Assembly (NCBI GenBank): GCA_900215285.1
Contig: OCMG01000004.1
Span: 2,030,001 to 2,094,000 of the forward strand
Length of the DNA stretch: 64,000 nt
Reading direction: 5' to 3'
Origin: Ensifer adhaerens
GTDB taxonomy: Bacteria > Pseudomonadota > Alphaproteobacteria > Rhizobiales > Rhizobiaceae
Positions 21,808-31,609 of the stretch are shown in pieces (within the stretch, counting starts at the first letter, position 1; each line of letters opens with the position of its first letter). Under the pieces are notes generated by a model. That model worked only from the letters and a program-made list of their open reading frames with translations. It did no database searches and had not been told where the DNA came from. A program made the position numbers and the translations under genes.

Positions 21808-23097
21808 TCAGGCCGGATGGCTACCCTTCATGCCGTAATAGGCGATGTAGACATAGCAAAGCACCGGCATCAGGAAGGCATGCTGGATGCCGATATGGTC
21901 GGCCAGCGCGCCCTGCGCCAACGGCAGGATCGCGCCGCCGACGATGGCGAGGCACAGGATGCCCGAGCCCTGGCTGGTGTGACGACCTAGACCATGCAGC
22001 GCCAGCGAGAAGATCGTCGGGAACATGATCGAGTTGAAGAGGCCGATGGCAAGCACGGCCCACATGGCGATGCTGCCCGAGGTGAGGATGGTCACCAGCA
22101 GCAGCAGAGCTGCAATGGCGGCATTGAACGCAAGTGCCTTGCCGCCTGACACGTATCGCATGGCGGCCGAGCCGATGAAGCGGCCGATCATGGCGCCACC
22201 CCAGAAATAGGTGACGTAATGGGCGGCGTCGGCCTCCGGCAGATGCGCGATCGAGGCTTCGCCGAGGAAATTGACGAGGAAGCTGCCGACGCTCACTTCG
22301 GCGCCAACATAGAGAAAGATCGCGACGGCGCCGAGGACCAGATGGCGGTGATGCCAGGCCGAGCCCGTGTCGCTGATCGGCGTCAGGTCTTCCTGATCGT
22401 CGAATTGCGGCAGGCGCAGCGCGGCGAAGATGGCAGCCAGCACCAGCAGCGTGGCGGCAAGGCCCATATAGGGCAGCTTGACGGTGGCCGCTTCCGCCGC
22501 CTTGATGGCATCCAGCTGTTCAGCTGTCATGCCGGCGGTCGCAGCGGCGGCGCCTCCGAGAATGAGCAAGGCCCCGAACATCGGCGCGACGGTCGTGCCG
22601 AGCGAGTTGAAGGCCTGCGTCAGCGTCAGGCGGCTGGCCGCCGTATCCGGTGGGCCCAGCACCGTGACGTAAGGGTTGGCGGCGACCTGGAGCAGCGTGA
22701 TGCCGCTCGCCAGCACGAAGAGCGCGCCGAGGAAGAGCGGATAGGAGCGGGCGCCGGCTGCCGGAATGAAGAGCGCGCAGCCGATGGCGGCGACGACGAG
22801 GCCGCAGACGATGCCCCACTTGTAGCTGATGCGCTTGACGATCGCGCCAGCAGGCAGCGACACGAGGAAATAGGCGCCGAAGAAGCAGAACTGGATCAGC
22901 ATCGACTGCGCGTAGTTCAGCGAAAAGACGTTGCGCAGATGCGGAACGAGAATGTCGTTGAGGCAGGTGATGAAGCCCCACATGAAGAAGAGTGAGGTCA
23001 GCGCAATGAGCGCGAAGCGGTAGGACGTTGCCGGCGAGGCGGCGGTTGGCGCGGCAGACGATGCGCCCGCCGCCTTCATGGGTTGGATGGAGGCCAC
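21808..23097 (-). CDS. FucP/GluP-type sugar:H+ symporter (MFS)
   Basis: A 429-residue MFS permease with twelve membrane helices. The GTG at 23097 is chosen because AAGGA lies eight bases upstream; an ATG six codons further in lacks a ribosome site. Residues [19 protein letters not shown] are the signature of the FucP family, which imports fucose, glucose, galactose or related sugars. The loop after helix 2 is followed by [13 protein letters not shown]. It is not next to sugar catabolic genes, so substrate cannot be assigned. Confidence 0.87.
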   Translation of the reverse strand: MASIQPMKAAGASSAAPTAASPATSYRFALIALTSLFFMWGFITCLNDILVPHLRNVFSLNYAQSMLIQFCFFGAYFLVSLPAGAIVKRISYKWGIVCGLVVAAIGCALFIPAAGARSYPLFLGALFVLASGITLLQVAANPYVTVLGPPDTAASRLTLTQAFNSLGTTVAPMFGALLILGGAAAATAGMTAEQLDAIKAAEAATVKLPYMGLAATLLVLAAIFAALRLPQFDDQEDLTPISDTGSAWHHRHLVLGAVAIFLYVGAEVSVGSFLVNFLGEASIAHLPEADAAHYVTYFWGGAMIGRFIGSAAMRYVSGGKALAFNAAIAALLLLVTILTSGSIAMWAVLAIGLFNSIMFPTIFSLALHGLGRHTSQGSGILCLAIVGGAILPLAQGALADHIGIQHAFLMPVLCYVYIAYYGMKGSHPA

Positions 23098-23787
23098 GGA
23101 AAATATCCTTGTCGGTTTCGTGCCGGCCGCGCGGGGAGGGGCGTGGGCTGGCAACGAGGTCCGGTGGAACCGTCCGGCCTTGGGAGCGCCGGAGATGCAC
23201 CGAAGATGGCAGGCGAGCCGCCCATGCAAGGCAGCCCGTGTCGGAAGTGCCGTATCCGGCCGACCGGCAATCCTTGCGGTCGGATGGAGTGGCGCGTTTC
23301 CGTTCAGCTTGGGAAACCCGCCCGGAATGCGCCTGTCGGCAAGGGGCGGTCTATGGCCGAATTGGTCACTTGACAAGTATTCAAAACGCTTTGACCGCCC
23401 GCTTTGTGTTCGGGCACCCCGGCATTGCGGCCGGCCGTCACACTGTCAATTGTGGCGGAAGTACGAGACGGCAACGGCTCCTGGCGAGCTTGCCATGTCA
23501 GGTTGTGGTTTGGCGGGCCAAAGGTCACGTTGATTGGTTGCCAAACTGACAAAACCGAATTGCCAAGTCCTCGCACCTGCGAACGAATTCCGTCCAGTCT
23601 TGACGAAGGTCAAACCTGCCACTTTTCCCGCGACATTGTGCCATCCCTCTGGTCTCATGTCTGGACATGAGGTCTGATCAAGCTTAGAACCTCGGTCGGA
23701 TCGAGGGGAATCTGTGGCAATTGTTTGCCGCAGGCATCGAATCATGGGACGAGTATCGCAATCTTTTGCGTAGGGGATGATGAAGCC
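23098..23787. other. Intergenic region between sugar transporter and petA
   Basis: This 690-base divergent gap probably carries both promoters. Visible structures are a perfect palindrome TTTGGCGGGCCAAA (23509-23522), a nearby TTGGTTGCCAA, and CTCATGTC-TG-GACATGAG (23654-23671). Several short frames cross the region without ribosome sites. No RNA gene was recognised. Confidence 0.5.
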
Positions 23788-24366
23788 GTGACCGACCACG
23801 ACATGAACAGCCAACACATGGGCGAGCCTACTCGCCGCGACTTTCTGTATCTGGCCACGGGGATGGCCGGCGCTGTGGGCGCGGCCGCTGTTGCCTGGCC
23901 TTTCATCGACCAGATGCGCCCGGATGCCTCCACGCTGGCGCTGGCCTCCATCGAAGTGGACGTCTCGGCGCTGACGCCGGGCATGTCGCTGACGGTCAAG
24001 TGGCGCGGCAAGCCCGTGTTCATCCGCAACCGGACGGACAAGGAAGTGCAGGAGGCCGCTGCGGTCAAGCTGGAGGAGCTGAAAGACCCGGTCGCGCGCA
24101 ACCAGAATCTTCCCGCTGACGCTCCGGCAACGGGCGAAGATCGCTCTGCCGGGAAGGGCAAGGAAAACTGGATCGTCATGATCGGCTCGTGCACGCATCT
24201 GGGCTGCGTGCCGCTCGGTCAGGCGGGTGAATATGGCGGCTGGTTCTGTCCCTGCCATGGCTCGGTCTACGATACGGCTGGCCGTATCCGTAAAGGTCCC
24301 GCGCCGCAAAACCTGCTGATGCCGATTTTCTCGTTTACAAAAGATACCGTCATCAAGATCGGTTGA
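23788..24366 (+). CDS. petA: Ubiquinol-cytochrome c reductase Rieske iron-sulfur subunit
   Basis: The 2Fe-2S subunit of cytochrome bc1, 192 residues from a GTG at 23788 (an ATG at 23803 would drop five residues). A twin-arginine segment TRRDFLYL precedes the single membrane anchor (about 22-42). Cluster ligands are in CTHLGC (135-140) and CPCHGS (154-159), with both disulfide cysteines present. It accepts an electron from ubiquinol and passes it to cytochrome c1. petB and petC follow directly. Confidence 0.95.
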   Translation: MTDHDMNSQHMGEPTRRDFLYLATGMAGAVGAAAVAWPFIDQMRPDASTLALASIEVDVSALTPGMSLTVKWRGKPVFIRNRTDKEVQEAAAVKLEELKDPVARNQNLPADAPATGEDRSAGKGKENWIVMIGSCTHLGCVPLGQAGEYGGWFCPCHGSVYDTAGRIRKGPAPQNLLMPIFSFTKDTVIKIG

Positions 24367-24383
24367 CGGGAGGGGACCTGATA

Positions 24384-25640
24384 ATGAGTGGTGGACATTC
24401 TACTTACGAGCCGACAACCGGTCTTGGGAAATGGGTCGATTCCCGTCTCCCGCTGCCGCGCATGGTCTATGATAGCTTCATTGCCTATCCCGTGCCGCGC
24501 AACCTGAACTATGCCTATACGTTCGGCGCCATGCTCGCCGTGATGCTGGTGGTTCAGATCCTGACCGGTGTCGTGCTGGCCATGCACTATGTGGCCAATA
24601 TCGATCTCGCCTTTGGTTCGGTCGAAAGCATCATGCGCGACGTGAACCATGGCTGGCTCTTGCGCTACCTGCATGCCAACGGCGCATCCTTCTTCTTCAT
24701 CGCCGTTTACCTGCATATCGCCCGCGGTCTCTACTACGGCTCCTACAAGGCGCCCCGCGAAATCCTCTGGATTCTCGGCGTGCTGATCTACCTCCTGATG
24801 ATGGCGACGGGCTTCATGGGCTATGTTCTGCCCTGGGGTCAGATGTCCTTCTGGGGTGCGACGGTGATCACCGGCTTCTTCTCGGCCTTCCCGCTGGTGG
24901 GCGAGTGGATCCAGCAGTTCCTGCTCGGTGGCTTCGCCGTCGGTCAGCCGACGCTGAACCGCTTCTTCTCGCTGCACTATCTGCTGCCCTTCGTCATCGC
25001 CGGCGTCGTCATCCTGCACGTCTGGGCGCTGCATGTGACGGGCCAGACGAACCCGACGGGCGTCGAAGTGAAGTCGAAGACCGATACCGTGCCCTTCACG
25101 CCCTATGCGACGCTGAAGGATGCGCTGGGCGTCGTGATCTTCCTGCTGGTCTATTGCTGGTTCGTCTTCTACATGCCGAACTACCTCGGCCATCCGGACA
25201 ACTACACGATGGCGAATGCGCTGAAGACGCCGGCCCATATCGTTCCGGAATGGTACTACCTGCCGTTCTACGCGATGCTGCGCGCCATCACCTTCAATGT
25301 CGGTCCGATCGACTCCAAGCTCGGCGGCGTGCTCGTGATGTTCGGCTCGATCATCATCCTCTTCTTCCTGCCCTGGCTCGATACGTCGAAGGTTCGCTCC
25401 GCCGTTTATCGTCCCTGGTACAAGCTGTTCTTCTGGCTGTTCGTGGCAGACTGCATCCTGCTCGGCTGGCTGGGTTCGCGTCAGCCGACCGACACCTACA
25501 CGCTGATGGCACAGTTCGGCACGCTCTACTACTTCGGCTTCTTCCTCGTCATCATGCCGGTTCTCGGCCTGATCGAGACGCCGAGGCGGTTGCCCAATTC
25601 GATCACGGAAGCCGTGCTCGAAAAGAGCGCCAAGGCCTGA
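24384..25640 (+). CDS. petB: Cytochrome b subunit of the bc1 complex
   Basis: A 418-residue polytopic heme protein starting at an ATG with GGGAGGGGA eight bases upstream, 17 bases after petA. The residues [11 protein letters not shown], the paired heme-ligand histidines in the second and fourth helices (for example HANGASFFF and [20 protein letters not shown]), and [15 protein letters not shown], the Qo-site PEWY element, are all present. Full-length fused cytochrome b, not split. Confidence 0.96.
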   Translation: MSGGHSTYEPTTGLGKWVDSRLPLPRMVYDSFIAYPVPRNLNYAYTFGAMLAVMLVVQILTGVVLAMHYVANIDLAFGSVESIMRDVNHGWLLRYLHANGASFFFIAVYLHIARGLYYGSYKAPREILWILGVLIYLLMMATGFMGYVLPWGQMSFWGATVITGFFSAFPLVGEWIQQFLLGGFAVGQPTLNRFFSLHYLLPFVIAGVVILHVWALHVTGQTNPTGVEVKSKTDTVPFTPYATLKDALGVVIFLLVYCWFVFYMPNYLGHPDNYTMANALKTPAHIVPEWYYLPFYAMLRAITFNVGPIDSKLGGVLVMFGSIIILFFLPWLDTSKVRSAVYRPWYKLFFWLFVADCILLGWLGSRQPTDTYTLMAQFGTLYYFGFFLVIMPVLGLIETPRRLPNSITEAVLEKSAKA

Positions 25641-25666
25641 TGCGAGCGGTGGAGAGGAACACAAAA

Positions 25667-26542
25667 ATGAAAAAGCTTGTTGCAAGCATCGCCATCGCCG
25701 CATCGCTCGTCGGCTTCGCGGGGGTCTCCTCCGCAGCCGAAGAGCATGACCTGAAGGCGCTTACCGAACATGCCATTGAGGGCGGGCACTTCCCGATCCT
25801 CAAGCCGAAGAACCAGGAATGGTCCTTTGCCGGTCCGTTCGGCAAGTATGACAAGGCCCAGCTTCAGCGCGGCCTGAAAGTCTACAAGGAAGTCTGCTCG
25901 GCCTGTCACTCGATGAAGCTGGTCGCCTTCCGCAGCCTGGAAGAACTCGGCTACAACGAGGCTCAGGTGAAGGCCTTTGCCGCGGAGTACGACGTTCAGG
26001 ACGGGCCGAACGGGGACGGCGAGATGTACACCCGCAAGGGCGTTCCGTCGGACCACTTCCCGTCGCCGTTTGCGAACGAGGAAGCAGCAGCCGCCGCCAA
26101 TGGTGGGGCTGCTCCGCCGGACTTCTCGCTGCTTGCCAAGGCGCGCGGCGTCGAACGCGGCTTCCCGACCTTCATCTTCGACATCTTCACGCAGTATCAG
26201 GAAGGCGGCCCGGATTACATCTACTCGCTGCTGACCGGTTACACCGAAGCCCCGCAGGGCATTCAGGTGGCTGAAGGCACGCACTTCAACCCCTATTTCG
26301 CAGGCGCCTCTGCGCTCAAGATGCCGCCGCCGCTGTCGGACGGTCAGGTCACCTATGACGACGGTTCACCGGCGACGCTGGACCAGTATGCGCATGACGT
26401 GGCAGCGTTCATGATGTGGGCCGCCGAGCCGCATCTGGAAGAGCGCAAGCGCACCGGCTTCATGGTCATGGTCTTCCTCGTCATCTTCGCCGGCCTCGTG
26501 TACCTCACGAAGAAGTCGGTCTATGCGAACAAGGAACACTGA
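25667..26542 (+). CDS. petC: Cytochrome c1 subunit of the bc1 complex
   Basis: A 291-residue c-type cytochrome. A signal peptide (about residues 1-23, ending SSAAE) leads to the heme-binding CSACH at 77-81; the axial Met is probably in ALKMPPPLSDG. A C-terminal anchor (about 263-282) is followed by a short basic tail. The ATG at 25667 follows a GGAGAGGAA site. It is the last gene of petABC, and a terminator lies 29 bases downstream. Confidence 0.95.
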   Translation: MKKLVASIAIAASLVGFAGVSSAAEEHDLKALTEHAIEGGHFPILKPKNQEWSFAGPFGKYDKAQLQRGLKVYKEVCSACHSMKLVAFRSLEELGYNEAQVKAFAAEYDVQDGPNGDGEMYTRKGVPSDHFPSPFANEEAAAAANGGAAPPDFSLLAKARGVERGFPTFIFDIFTQYQEGGPDYIYSLLTGYTEAPQGIQVAEGTHFNPYFAGASALKMPPPLSDGQVTYDDGSPATLDQYAHDVAAFMMWAAEPHLEERKRTGFMVMVFLVIFAGLVYLTKKSVYANKEH

Positions 26543-26570
26543 GGCCTGAACAAGCTGAAGTGAATTTGGA

Positions 26571-26596
26571 AAGGCGGTCCGCAAGGGCCGCCTTTT
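26571..26596 (+). terminator. petABC terminator
   Basis: AAGGCGGTCC and GGGCCGCCTT pair around a GCAA tetraloop, with one G:U pair, followed by TTTTC. This is a classic intrinsic terminator 29 bases after petC, just before the convergent toxin gene. Confidence 0.85.
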
Positions 26597-26601
26597 CTGA
26601 T

Positions 26602-26934
26602 TCAGGAGAAGATGGCGTCAAAGCAGGCGCGGCAGGCGCGTTCATCCACTATCGATAGTCTGCCAAGTCGGCGCACGATCGTGGAATTCGGAAGCGTCAT
26701 CACCTTCCAACGGACCACACAACTGGCGACAAGACCTGCTCCTTCGATATCGCTAATCCAAATGTCGCTGGGCCATGCGCTATCCTTGGCAGTGGTAATC
26801 ATAGCCATGATGGTCTGTCCTGTCTCTTCATTGAACTTGCGGTTGGACAGAACCAAAGCAGGACGACGTTTCTGAACCGGCATGTCGCTGAAGGGGAAAG
26901 GGACGACGGCAGTCTCGAAACGGTCAAAGATCAC
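26602..26934 (-). CDS. MazF/PemK-family toxin
   Basis: A 110-residue PemK/MazF-type endoribonuclease toxin. The N-terminal strands read VVPFPFSDMPVQKRRPALVLSN, the typical pattern, followed by MAMITTAKDSAWPSDI with the conserved T and the mid-domain VRWKVMTL strand. The start is GTG at 26934 with GAGG six bases upstream. It overlaps the upstream antitoxin-like gene by 11 bases, which supports a toxin-antitoxin pair. The pair is placed between petC and apt. Confidence 0.83.
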   Translation of the reverse strand: MIFDRFETAVVPFPFSDMPVQKRRPALVLSNRKFNEETGQTIMAMITTAKDSAWPSDIWISDIEGAGLVASCVVRWKVMTLPNSTIVRRLGRLSIVDERACRACFDAIFS

Positions 26935-27277
26935 GGAAGGCCTCGTCGTCTTCCGGCGAGTTCCATTCTTCCATCGTCTTCGACAGGGAGGTGAGATAGC
27001 TTTCGGCGGTCTTCACTTCGCGGATCGGTACGCTCGTACCTCTCCGGTTGCGATACCATTCGCTCCAGACCTTCTTCATGGGACCGTATGGCTTGATCGC
27101 CTCGGTCGGGCGACCGTCGCGACCTGTTTTCATGCGCGACCAGTTGCCGACCACGCCGTCTATTTCAAGAGTCAGCGAGGCTTCATCGGGCAAGCTACGC
27201 AGCCTTTCGCGCAGACCTTCATGGTCGATATGCTTGAGCCAGATGGCAACGTCCGTAATTTCCACATGAGGCAGCAT
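26924..27277 (-). CDS. Probable antitoxin of the MazF pair, unrecognised family
   Basis: A 117-residue protein starting at the ATG at 27277 (GGGAG eight bases upstream); the frame is open to 27397 but without a ribosome site. It does not look like MazE, AbrB, RelB or Phd. The first 70 residues are mixed alpha/beta with VEITDVAIWLKHIDHEG and SLTLEIDGVVGNWSRM; the last 40 are charged and helical, ending EEWNSPEDDEAFRDL, a typical flexible acidic tail for neutralising a toxin. The antitoxin role is inferred from order and overlap. Confidence 0.6.
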   Translation of the reverse strand: MLPHVEITDVAIWLKHIDHEGLRERLRSLPDEASLTLEIDGVVGNWSRMKTGRDGRPTEAIKPYGPMKKVWSEWYRNRRGTSVPIREVKTAESYLTSLSKTMEEWNSPEDDEAFRDL

Positions 27278-27456
27278 CTTCCAAACTCCCGTTGTTTCTT
27301 GAAAGATAGCGCAGAATTCAAAATTGTGAAGACCCCCCACAGACCCCCCTATGGGCATTTGCGTTTGGCGGGCTGGCTTGTCTTGAGGCAAGCGCAAATT
27401 ACGCGTTGCAACCTTCCGCTCGCGCTGTCAAAACAAGCCGAAAGGAATCCCATCCC

Positions 27457-27996
27457 ATGACGCTGACTGAAGAACTCATTGCCGCCATCCGCAACATTCC
27501 GGACTATCCGAAGCCGGGGATCATGTTCCGGGATATCACGACGCTGCTCGGCAATCCGCGTGCCTTCCGCCGTTCGGTGGACGAGCTTGTGCATCCCTTT
27601 GCCGGCACGAAGATCGAGAAGGTTGCGGGCATGGAGGCGCGCGGCTTCATCATTGGCGGTGCCGTGGCGCACCAGCTGTCGGCGGGTTTCGTGCCGATCC
27701 GCAAGAAGGGCAAGCTGCCGCATGATACGGTGCGCATTGCCTATAGCCTGGAATATGGCGTGGACGAGATGGAGATGCATCGCGATGCAGTGCAGCCGGG
27801 CGAGAAGGTGATCCTCGTGGACGACCTGATCGCCACGGGCGGTACGGCGGAAGGGGCGGTGAAGCTCCTGAAGCAGATGGGCGCCGATATCGTCGCGGCC
27901 TGCTTCATCATCGACCTGCCGGCGCTCGGTGGACGCAAGAAGCTCGAGGCGCTGGGCGTCGAAGTGCGCACGCTGGTCGAATTCGACGGGCATTGA
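27457..27996 (+). CDS. apt: Adenine phosphoribosyltransferase
   Basis: A 179-residue purine-salvage enzyme that converts adenine and PRPP to AMP. The PRPP motif [14 protein letters not shown] (about 120-133) and the N-terminal [18 protein letters not shown] are diagnostic. The ATG at 27457 follows AAAGGAA. In related genomes apt lies just after petABC; here the toxin-antitoxin pair sits between them. Confidence 0.96.
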   Translation: MTLTEELIAAIRNIPDYPKPGIMFRDITTLLGNPRAFRRSVDELVHPFAGTKIEKVAGMEARGFIIGGAVAHQLSAGFVPIRKKGKLPHDTVRIAYSLEYGVDEMEMHRDAVQPGEKVILVDDLIATGGTAEGAVKLLKQMGADIVAACFIIDLPALGGRKKLEALGVEVRTLVEFDGH

Positions 27997-28035
27997 ACTC
28001 ATATCTGATTGACAAGCCGGAGGCTCGGTATACGC

Positions 28036-29091
28036 ATGGCAGAGACATTGCGGGAGAGCCTCACGGCCGCTGCCGAGGTTGGCATCATTGCATCCGGTCA
28101 GGTGGAGCCCCTGGCCGCCTTTGTCGAGGCGCGGGCGGCCCGGACCGCAAGCGGTGCTGCCGATGTCCCCAATCAGGAGGAAGATAGTGAAATCCCGCGC
28201 TTCATCCGCGGTTATCACGATATCCTGATCACCATCGGCATTGTCGTGGTGCTGATCGGTCTCGGCGGGCTTGCGACCATCTATGCGGCCGTTGCTGCGA
28301 TTGTCGTCCTGGCGGAGATCTTCGTCTACCGGCAGCGTCTCGCGTTGCCGTCTTTCGCGCTGACCATCGCCTTCGCCATCTGCGCCGGTTGGATGATCGT
28401 CAATCTTGATCGCGACTACGTATCCGGCGAGATGAGCGCGCTTTCTGCTTCCTCTCCGCATCTGGCAGCGCTGGCGGCGGCTGAATGCGTGGCGCTCGCG
28501 CTGTTCTACTGGCGCTATCGCGTGCCGGTCGCCTTTGCCGCGCTGACGATTGCGGCTGTGGTGACGGTCACGGGGCTCGCGTTGTCTGGCCTCAATGGCG
28601 GCGGCGACTTCTCGCTTTATGGCAACACGCTTCTCCTGATCTCCGGCCTCGTTCTCGTGGTCATCGCCATCCGCTTCGACATGCTGGACCCGAAGCGCAT
28701 CTATGCGCGTTCGGACATCGCCTTCTGGCTCTATCTCGTTGCCGTGCCGGCGATCCTCAAGGGCATCTTCGGCAGCGTGCGGCCGCAGACAACGGATGGC
28801 GCGGCACTCGTCATTGCTGTTGTGGCGCTCATGATGCTGCTGGGCCTGTTGCTCGACCGGCGCGCCTTCGTGACCGCCGGTCTCGTCTATCTCGGTTACG
28901 CCTTCGCGGCGCTGATCGGCAGGAATACGGGCCTGCTCGGGGGCATCGCGACGAGCAATACCGTGCTCTGGATCCTCGTCGCGATCGGGCTCATCGTTTT
29001 GACCGTCGGCTTCGGCTGGCGGTTCTTCCGCCAGCATCTCCTCAGCGGACTGCCGATGCCCCTGCGGGCGCGGCTCCCCATCCTCAGATAA
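28036..29091 (+). CDS. Polytopic membrane protein of unknown function
   Basis: A 351-residue protein with a soluble, Ala/Glu-rich N-terminus (about residues 1-55) and about ten membrane helices. The layout, a short cytoplasmic head followed by many evenly spaced helices, recalls DUF2157-type proteins, but I cannot confirm the family. The ATG at 28036 has GGAGG about 12 bases upstream; a TTG at 28009 would add nine residues. It follows apt after a short gap and may share its transcript. Confidence 0.7.
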   Translation: MAETLRESLTAAAEVGIIASGQVEPLAAFVEARAARTASGAADVPNQEEDSEIPRFIRGYHDILITIGIVVVLIGLGGLATIYAAVAAIVVLAEIFVYRQRLALPSFALTIAFAICAGWMIVNLDRDYVSGEMSALSASSPHLAALAAAECVALALFYWRYRVPVAFAALTIAAVVTVTGLALSGLNGGGDFSLYGNTLLLISGLVLVVIAIRFDMLDPKRIYARSDIAFWLYLVAVPAILKGIFGSVRPQTTDGAALVIAVVALMMLLGLLLDRRAFVTAGLVYLGYAFAALIGRNTGLLGGIATSNTVLWILVAIGLIVLTVGFGWRFFRQHLLSGLPMPLRARLPILR

Positions 29092-29706
29092 TCAACGCTG
29101 CGTCAGCGCAAGCTTTGTCGCCATGGCGAGGAAGGCCAGGCCGAAGGTGCGGTTGATCCACGTCGTGATCTCCGGCCGGCCGAGAACGTGTCGGCGAAGG
29201 CTGGCGGCGCATAGCCCGTAAATCGCGAAGATGATGAAGGTCAACGCCATGAAGGCGATGCTCGCCTCGATCATCAGGCCAAGCGCATCCGGTGCGGCCG
29301 CATCGATGAATTGCGGAAGGAAGGCCAGGAAGAACAGCGAAAGCTTCGGATTGAGCAGGTTGATCAGGATGGCTTTGACGATCACTTCCATCGCCGTCCT
29401 GCCATAGGCCTCTTCCGCGGCTGCAGGTGTTGTGGCTTTGGAGACGATCAGGCCATAAGCCATGTAGGCGAGATAGGCGACGCCGCAAAGCTTCAAGACG
29501 TCGAACGCCAGCGGGCTGCCGTGCAACACGGCGGCAAGGCCGGTCAGGGCGGCGGCCATATGCGGCACGATGCCAAGCGTGCAGCCGAAGGCGGCGATGA
29601 CACTGCGGCGCGGGCCTTCGGAGAGGCCGGTGGCGATCGTGTAAAGTGCACCGGTGCCGGGGGTGGCAACGATGATCAGGGCGGTGACGTAGAATTCGGG
29701 TGACAT
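29092..29706 (-). CDS. LysE-family amino-acid/metabolite exporter
   Basis: A 204-residue membrane protein with six helices. The N-terminal VATPGTGALYTIATGLSEGPR is the LysE/RhtB family signature, and AILINLLNPKLSLFFLAFLPQF is the second conserved block. The ribosome site GAGGAGCCC precedes the ATG. It is the last gene of a GPx-AraC-LysE operon, so the adjacent AraC protein may control it. Confidence 0.9.
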   Translation of the reverse strand: MSPEFYVTALIIVATPGTGALYTIATGLSEGPRRSVIAAFGCTLGIVPHMAAALTGLAAVLHGSPLAFDVLKLCGVAYLAYMAYGLIVSKATTPAAAEEAYGRTAMEVIVKAILINLLNPKLSLFFLAFLPQFIDAAAPDALGLMIEASIAFMALTFIIFAIYGLCAASLRRHVLGRPEITTWINRTFGLAFLAMATKLALTQR

Positions 29707-29751
29707 ACTGGGCTCCTCTGTCGGGAGCCATCTTGTCGCGCTTCCGCAGCC

Positions 29752-30582
29752 TCAGGTCTTGAACGGAATTGCAGCAAGCGCTGCGTTCTGGGCCGCGGCC
29801 GGCGTCAGACCGTAGCGCGCGCGGAAGGCTCGGGTCATGTGGCTCTGGTCGGCAAAGCCGCTGGCGGCCGCAGCATCGGCCAGCGGATTGCCGGCGAGAA
29901 TCAGGCGGCGCGCCAGCTGGGTGCGGCGCTCGATCAGGTAGGCATGAGGGGTGAGGCCGGTGGCGCGGGCAAAGGCGCGCAGGGTCTGGAAGCGGCTGAG
30001 GCCGGCTTCGGCAGCAAGGCTCTGAAGCGAGTGTTCGCCTAGCACATTGTCATCGATCACGGCGCGGAGCCGCGCGATCCGGTTGGCCGCCAGCGATGTA
30101 TCGCGGCCGTCGCGTCGGCCGCCCAGAAGTCCGTGAAGGCAGGTCAGCAAAGTCTCCTCCGCGGCCAGAGGAGAAGGGCGCGCCGGGTCGTCGCCGACGA
30201 TGCCTCGCCATGCGGCGGCAAACCGGCTGGCAGCCTCGCCATCGGCCATCACGGGGTGGTGGAATTCCAGTGCTGTCGCTCTTGCGACATCGAGGCCTGC
30301 CGCGATCTCGTCGATCAGGGCGGGGCTGAGATAAAACATATGCCACTGGCGCGGCTCGCCGCGGACGGGCGTCCCATCGTGAACTTCGCCGGGATTGACG
30401 GTGATGACATTGCCGGGGCCAGCCTCGACCTGACCGCGCCCGGAGGCGGAAATCTGGCCGCCCGAAACGACGAGGCCGATGCCGAAATCGTCGTGTGTGT
30501 GGCGGGGGAAGCAATGGGCGCTTCGCCCCGACACAGCCTGCAGACCTTCAACGCCGGTGGCATGCGCGGCGAAGTCGGCCAT
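29752..30582 (-). CDS. AraC-family transcriptional regulator
   Basis: A 276-residue regulator. The N-terminal cupin (about 15-130) begins with HCFPRHTHDDFGIGLV, a small-molecule sensing fold, and the C-terminus (about 175-270) holds two helix-turn-helix units with AGLSRFQTLRAFARATG and AAASGFADQSHMTRAFR. Its ATG comes four bases after the GPx stop. AraC regulators of this kind often sit beside LysE exporters and control them; the inducer is unknown. Confidence 0.92.
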   Translation of the reverse strand: MADFAAHATGVEGLQAVSGRSAHCFPRHTHDDFGIGLVVSGGQISASGRGQVEAGPGNVITVNPGEVHDGTPVRGEPRQWHMFYLSPALIDEIAAGLDVARATALEFHHPVMADGEAASRFAAAWRGIVGDDPARPSPLAAEETLLTCLHGLLGGRRDGRDTSLAANRIARLRAVIDDNVLGEHSLQSLAAEAGLSRFQTLRAFARATGLTPHAYLIERRTQLARRLILAGNPLADAAAASGFADQSHMTRAFRARYGLTPAAAQNAALAAIPFKT

Positions 30583-30586
30583 TGGG

Positions 30587-31066
30587 TCAACCCTTCACGA
30601 GTGCTGCAATGTCGGCGTCGATCTCTTCCGGCGTGGTGGTCGGTGCGTAGCGCTTCACCGGTTCGCCATCGCGGCCGATGAGGAACTTGGTGAAGTTCCA
30701 TTTGATCGCCTCGGTGCCGAGCAGGCCGGGCTTCTCATGGACCAGATACTTGTAGAGCGGGTGTGCGCCGTCGCCGTTGACTTCGATCTTCTCGAAGAGC
30801 GGAAACTTGATGTTGAAACGGAGGTCGCAGAAGGTCTTGATTTCCTCACTATCGCCCTGTTCCTGCGCGCCGAACTGGTTGCAGGGGAAACCGAGGACGA
30901 CAAGTTCGCCATTGTATTTCTCATAGAGCGATTGCAGGCCGGCATATTGCGGCGTGAGGCCGCAGGCGCTGGCCGTGTTGACGATGAGGAGCACCTTGCC
31001 CCTGAACTCGTCGAGCTTGCGTTCCTTGCCGTTGATGTCATTGGCGGTGAAACCGTAGACGCTCAT
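30587..31066 (-). CDS. Glutathione peroxidase (cysteine type)
   Basis: A 159-residue thiol peroxidase. The catalytic Cys lies in VNTASACGLTPQY, where animal enzymes have selenocysteine. The Gln of LGFPCNQFGAQE and the Trp of IKWNFTKFL complete the catalytic set. It reduces hydroperoxides using glutathione or thioredoxin. It heads the operon with AraC and LysE genes, suggesting a shared response to oxidative or thiol stress. Confidence 0.93.
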   Translation of the reverse strand: MSVYGFTANDINGKERKLDEFRGKVLLIVNTASACGLTPQYAGLQSLYEKYNGELVVLGFPCNQFGAQEQGDSEEIKTFCDLRFNIKFPLFEKIEVNGDGAHPLYKYLVHEKPGLLGTEAIKWNFTKFLIGRDGEPVKRYAPTTTPEEIDADIAALVKG

Positions 31067-31141
31067 GATCTTGCCTCTTGCTGGTGCGCCTTTGCGGTGT
31101 AAGGGCCGCGCGGCGCGGGTCTGGAGCGTGTTGGCGCCCGG

Positions 31142-31609
31142 TCAGATGAATTCGATGACGGTTGGCGTGAAGCTGACGACGATCTTGCCATCCTGATTCA
31201 TGCCCTCGCAATAGACATCATGCAAGAGCCGGTCGGCGTGGTTGGGCGCCTTGACCGTGCGGGTCAGCGTGTTCGAATAGGTGACGACATCGCCGGCGAA
31301 CACGGGCGAGCGCCAGCGCAGTTCGCGAAAGCCCAGCGCCGGGCCGAGCTTTGGTACGCTGTGGCCTTCCTTCGCCATGCGCTTGAACTCGCCGAACATG
31401 TAGGCAACGTTGAGCCCCATCCAGGCGGAGCAGACATGCCAGCCGGAGGCGCATAGTCCGCCGAGCACGGATTCCCTGGCGCGGTCTGCATCGAGATGGA
31501 AATATTGCGGATCGAATTTCGAGGCGAATTCGATGATCTTCTCTGCGGTGAAATGGTAGTTGCCAATTTCCGAGGCCGTGTCGCGAGGCCAGACGTCTTC
31601 AAATCTCAT
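31142..31609 (-). CDS. MaoC-like hydratase (second of pair)
   Basis: A 155-residue hot-dog-fold protein of the MaoC/R-hydratase family. The hydratase motif is present: the segment FASKFDPQYFHLDADRARES holds the conserved Asp and His. Its ATG overlaps the stop of an adjacent paralog by four bases, so both are made together, perhaps as a heterodimer. Substrates are probably acyl-CoA thioesters, but none is indicated by context. Confidence 0.88.
   Translation of the reverse strand: MRFEDVWPRDTASEIGNYHFTAEKIIEFASKFDPQYFHLDADRARESVLGGLCASGWHVCSAWMGLNVAYMFGEFKRMAKEGHSVPKLGPALGFRELRWRSPVFAGDVVTYSNTLTRTVKAPNHADRLLHDVYCEGMNQDGKIVVSFTPTVIEFI

Noticed and set aside
24267..25703. 478-codon minus-strand frame
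   Set aside because: It lies fully antisense to petB, which is certain. The encoded sequence is Glu/His/Arg-rich low-complexity shadow.
27349..29037. 562-codon minus-strand frame
   Set aside because: It is antisense to apt and the membrane protein gene; both real genes have better starts and family matches.
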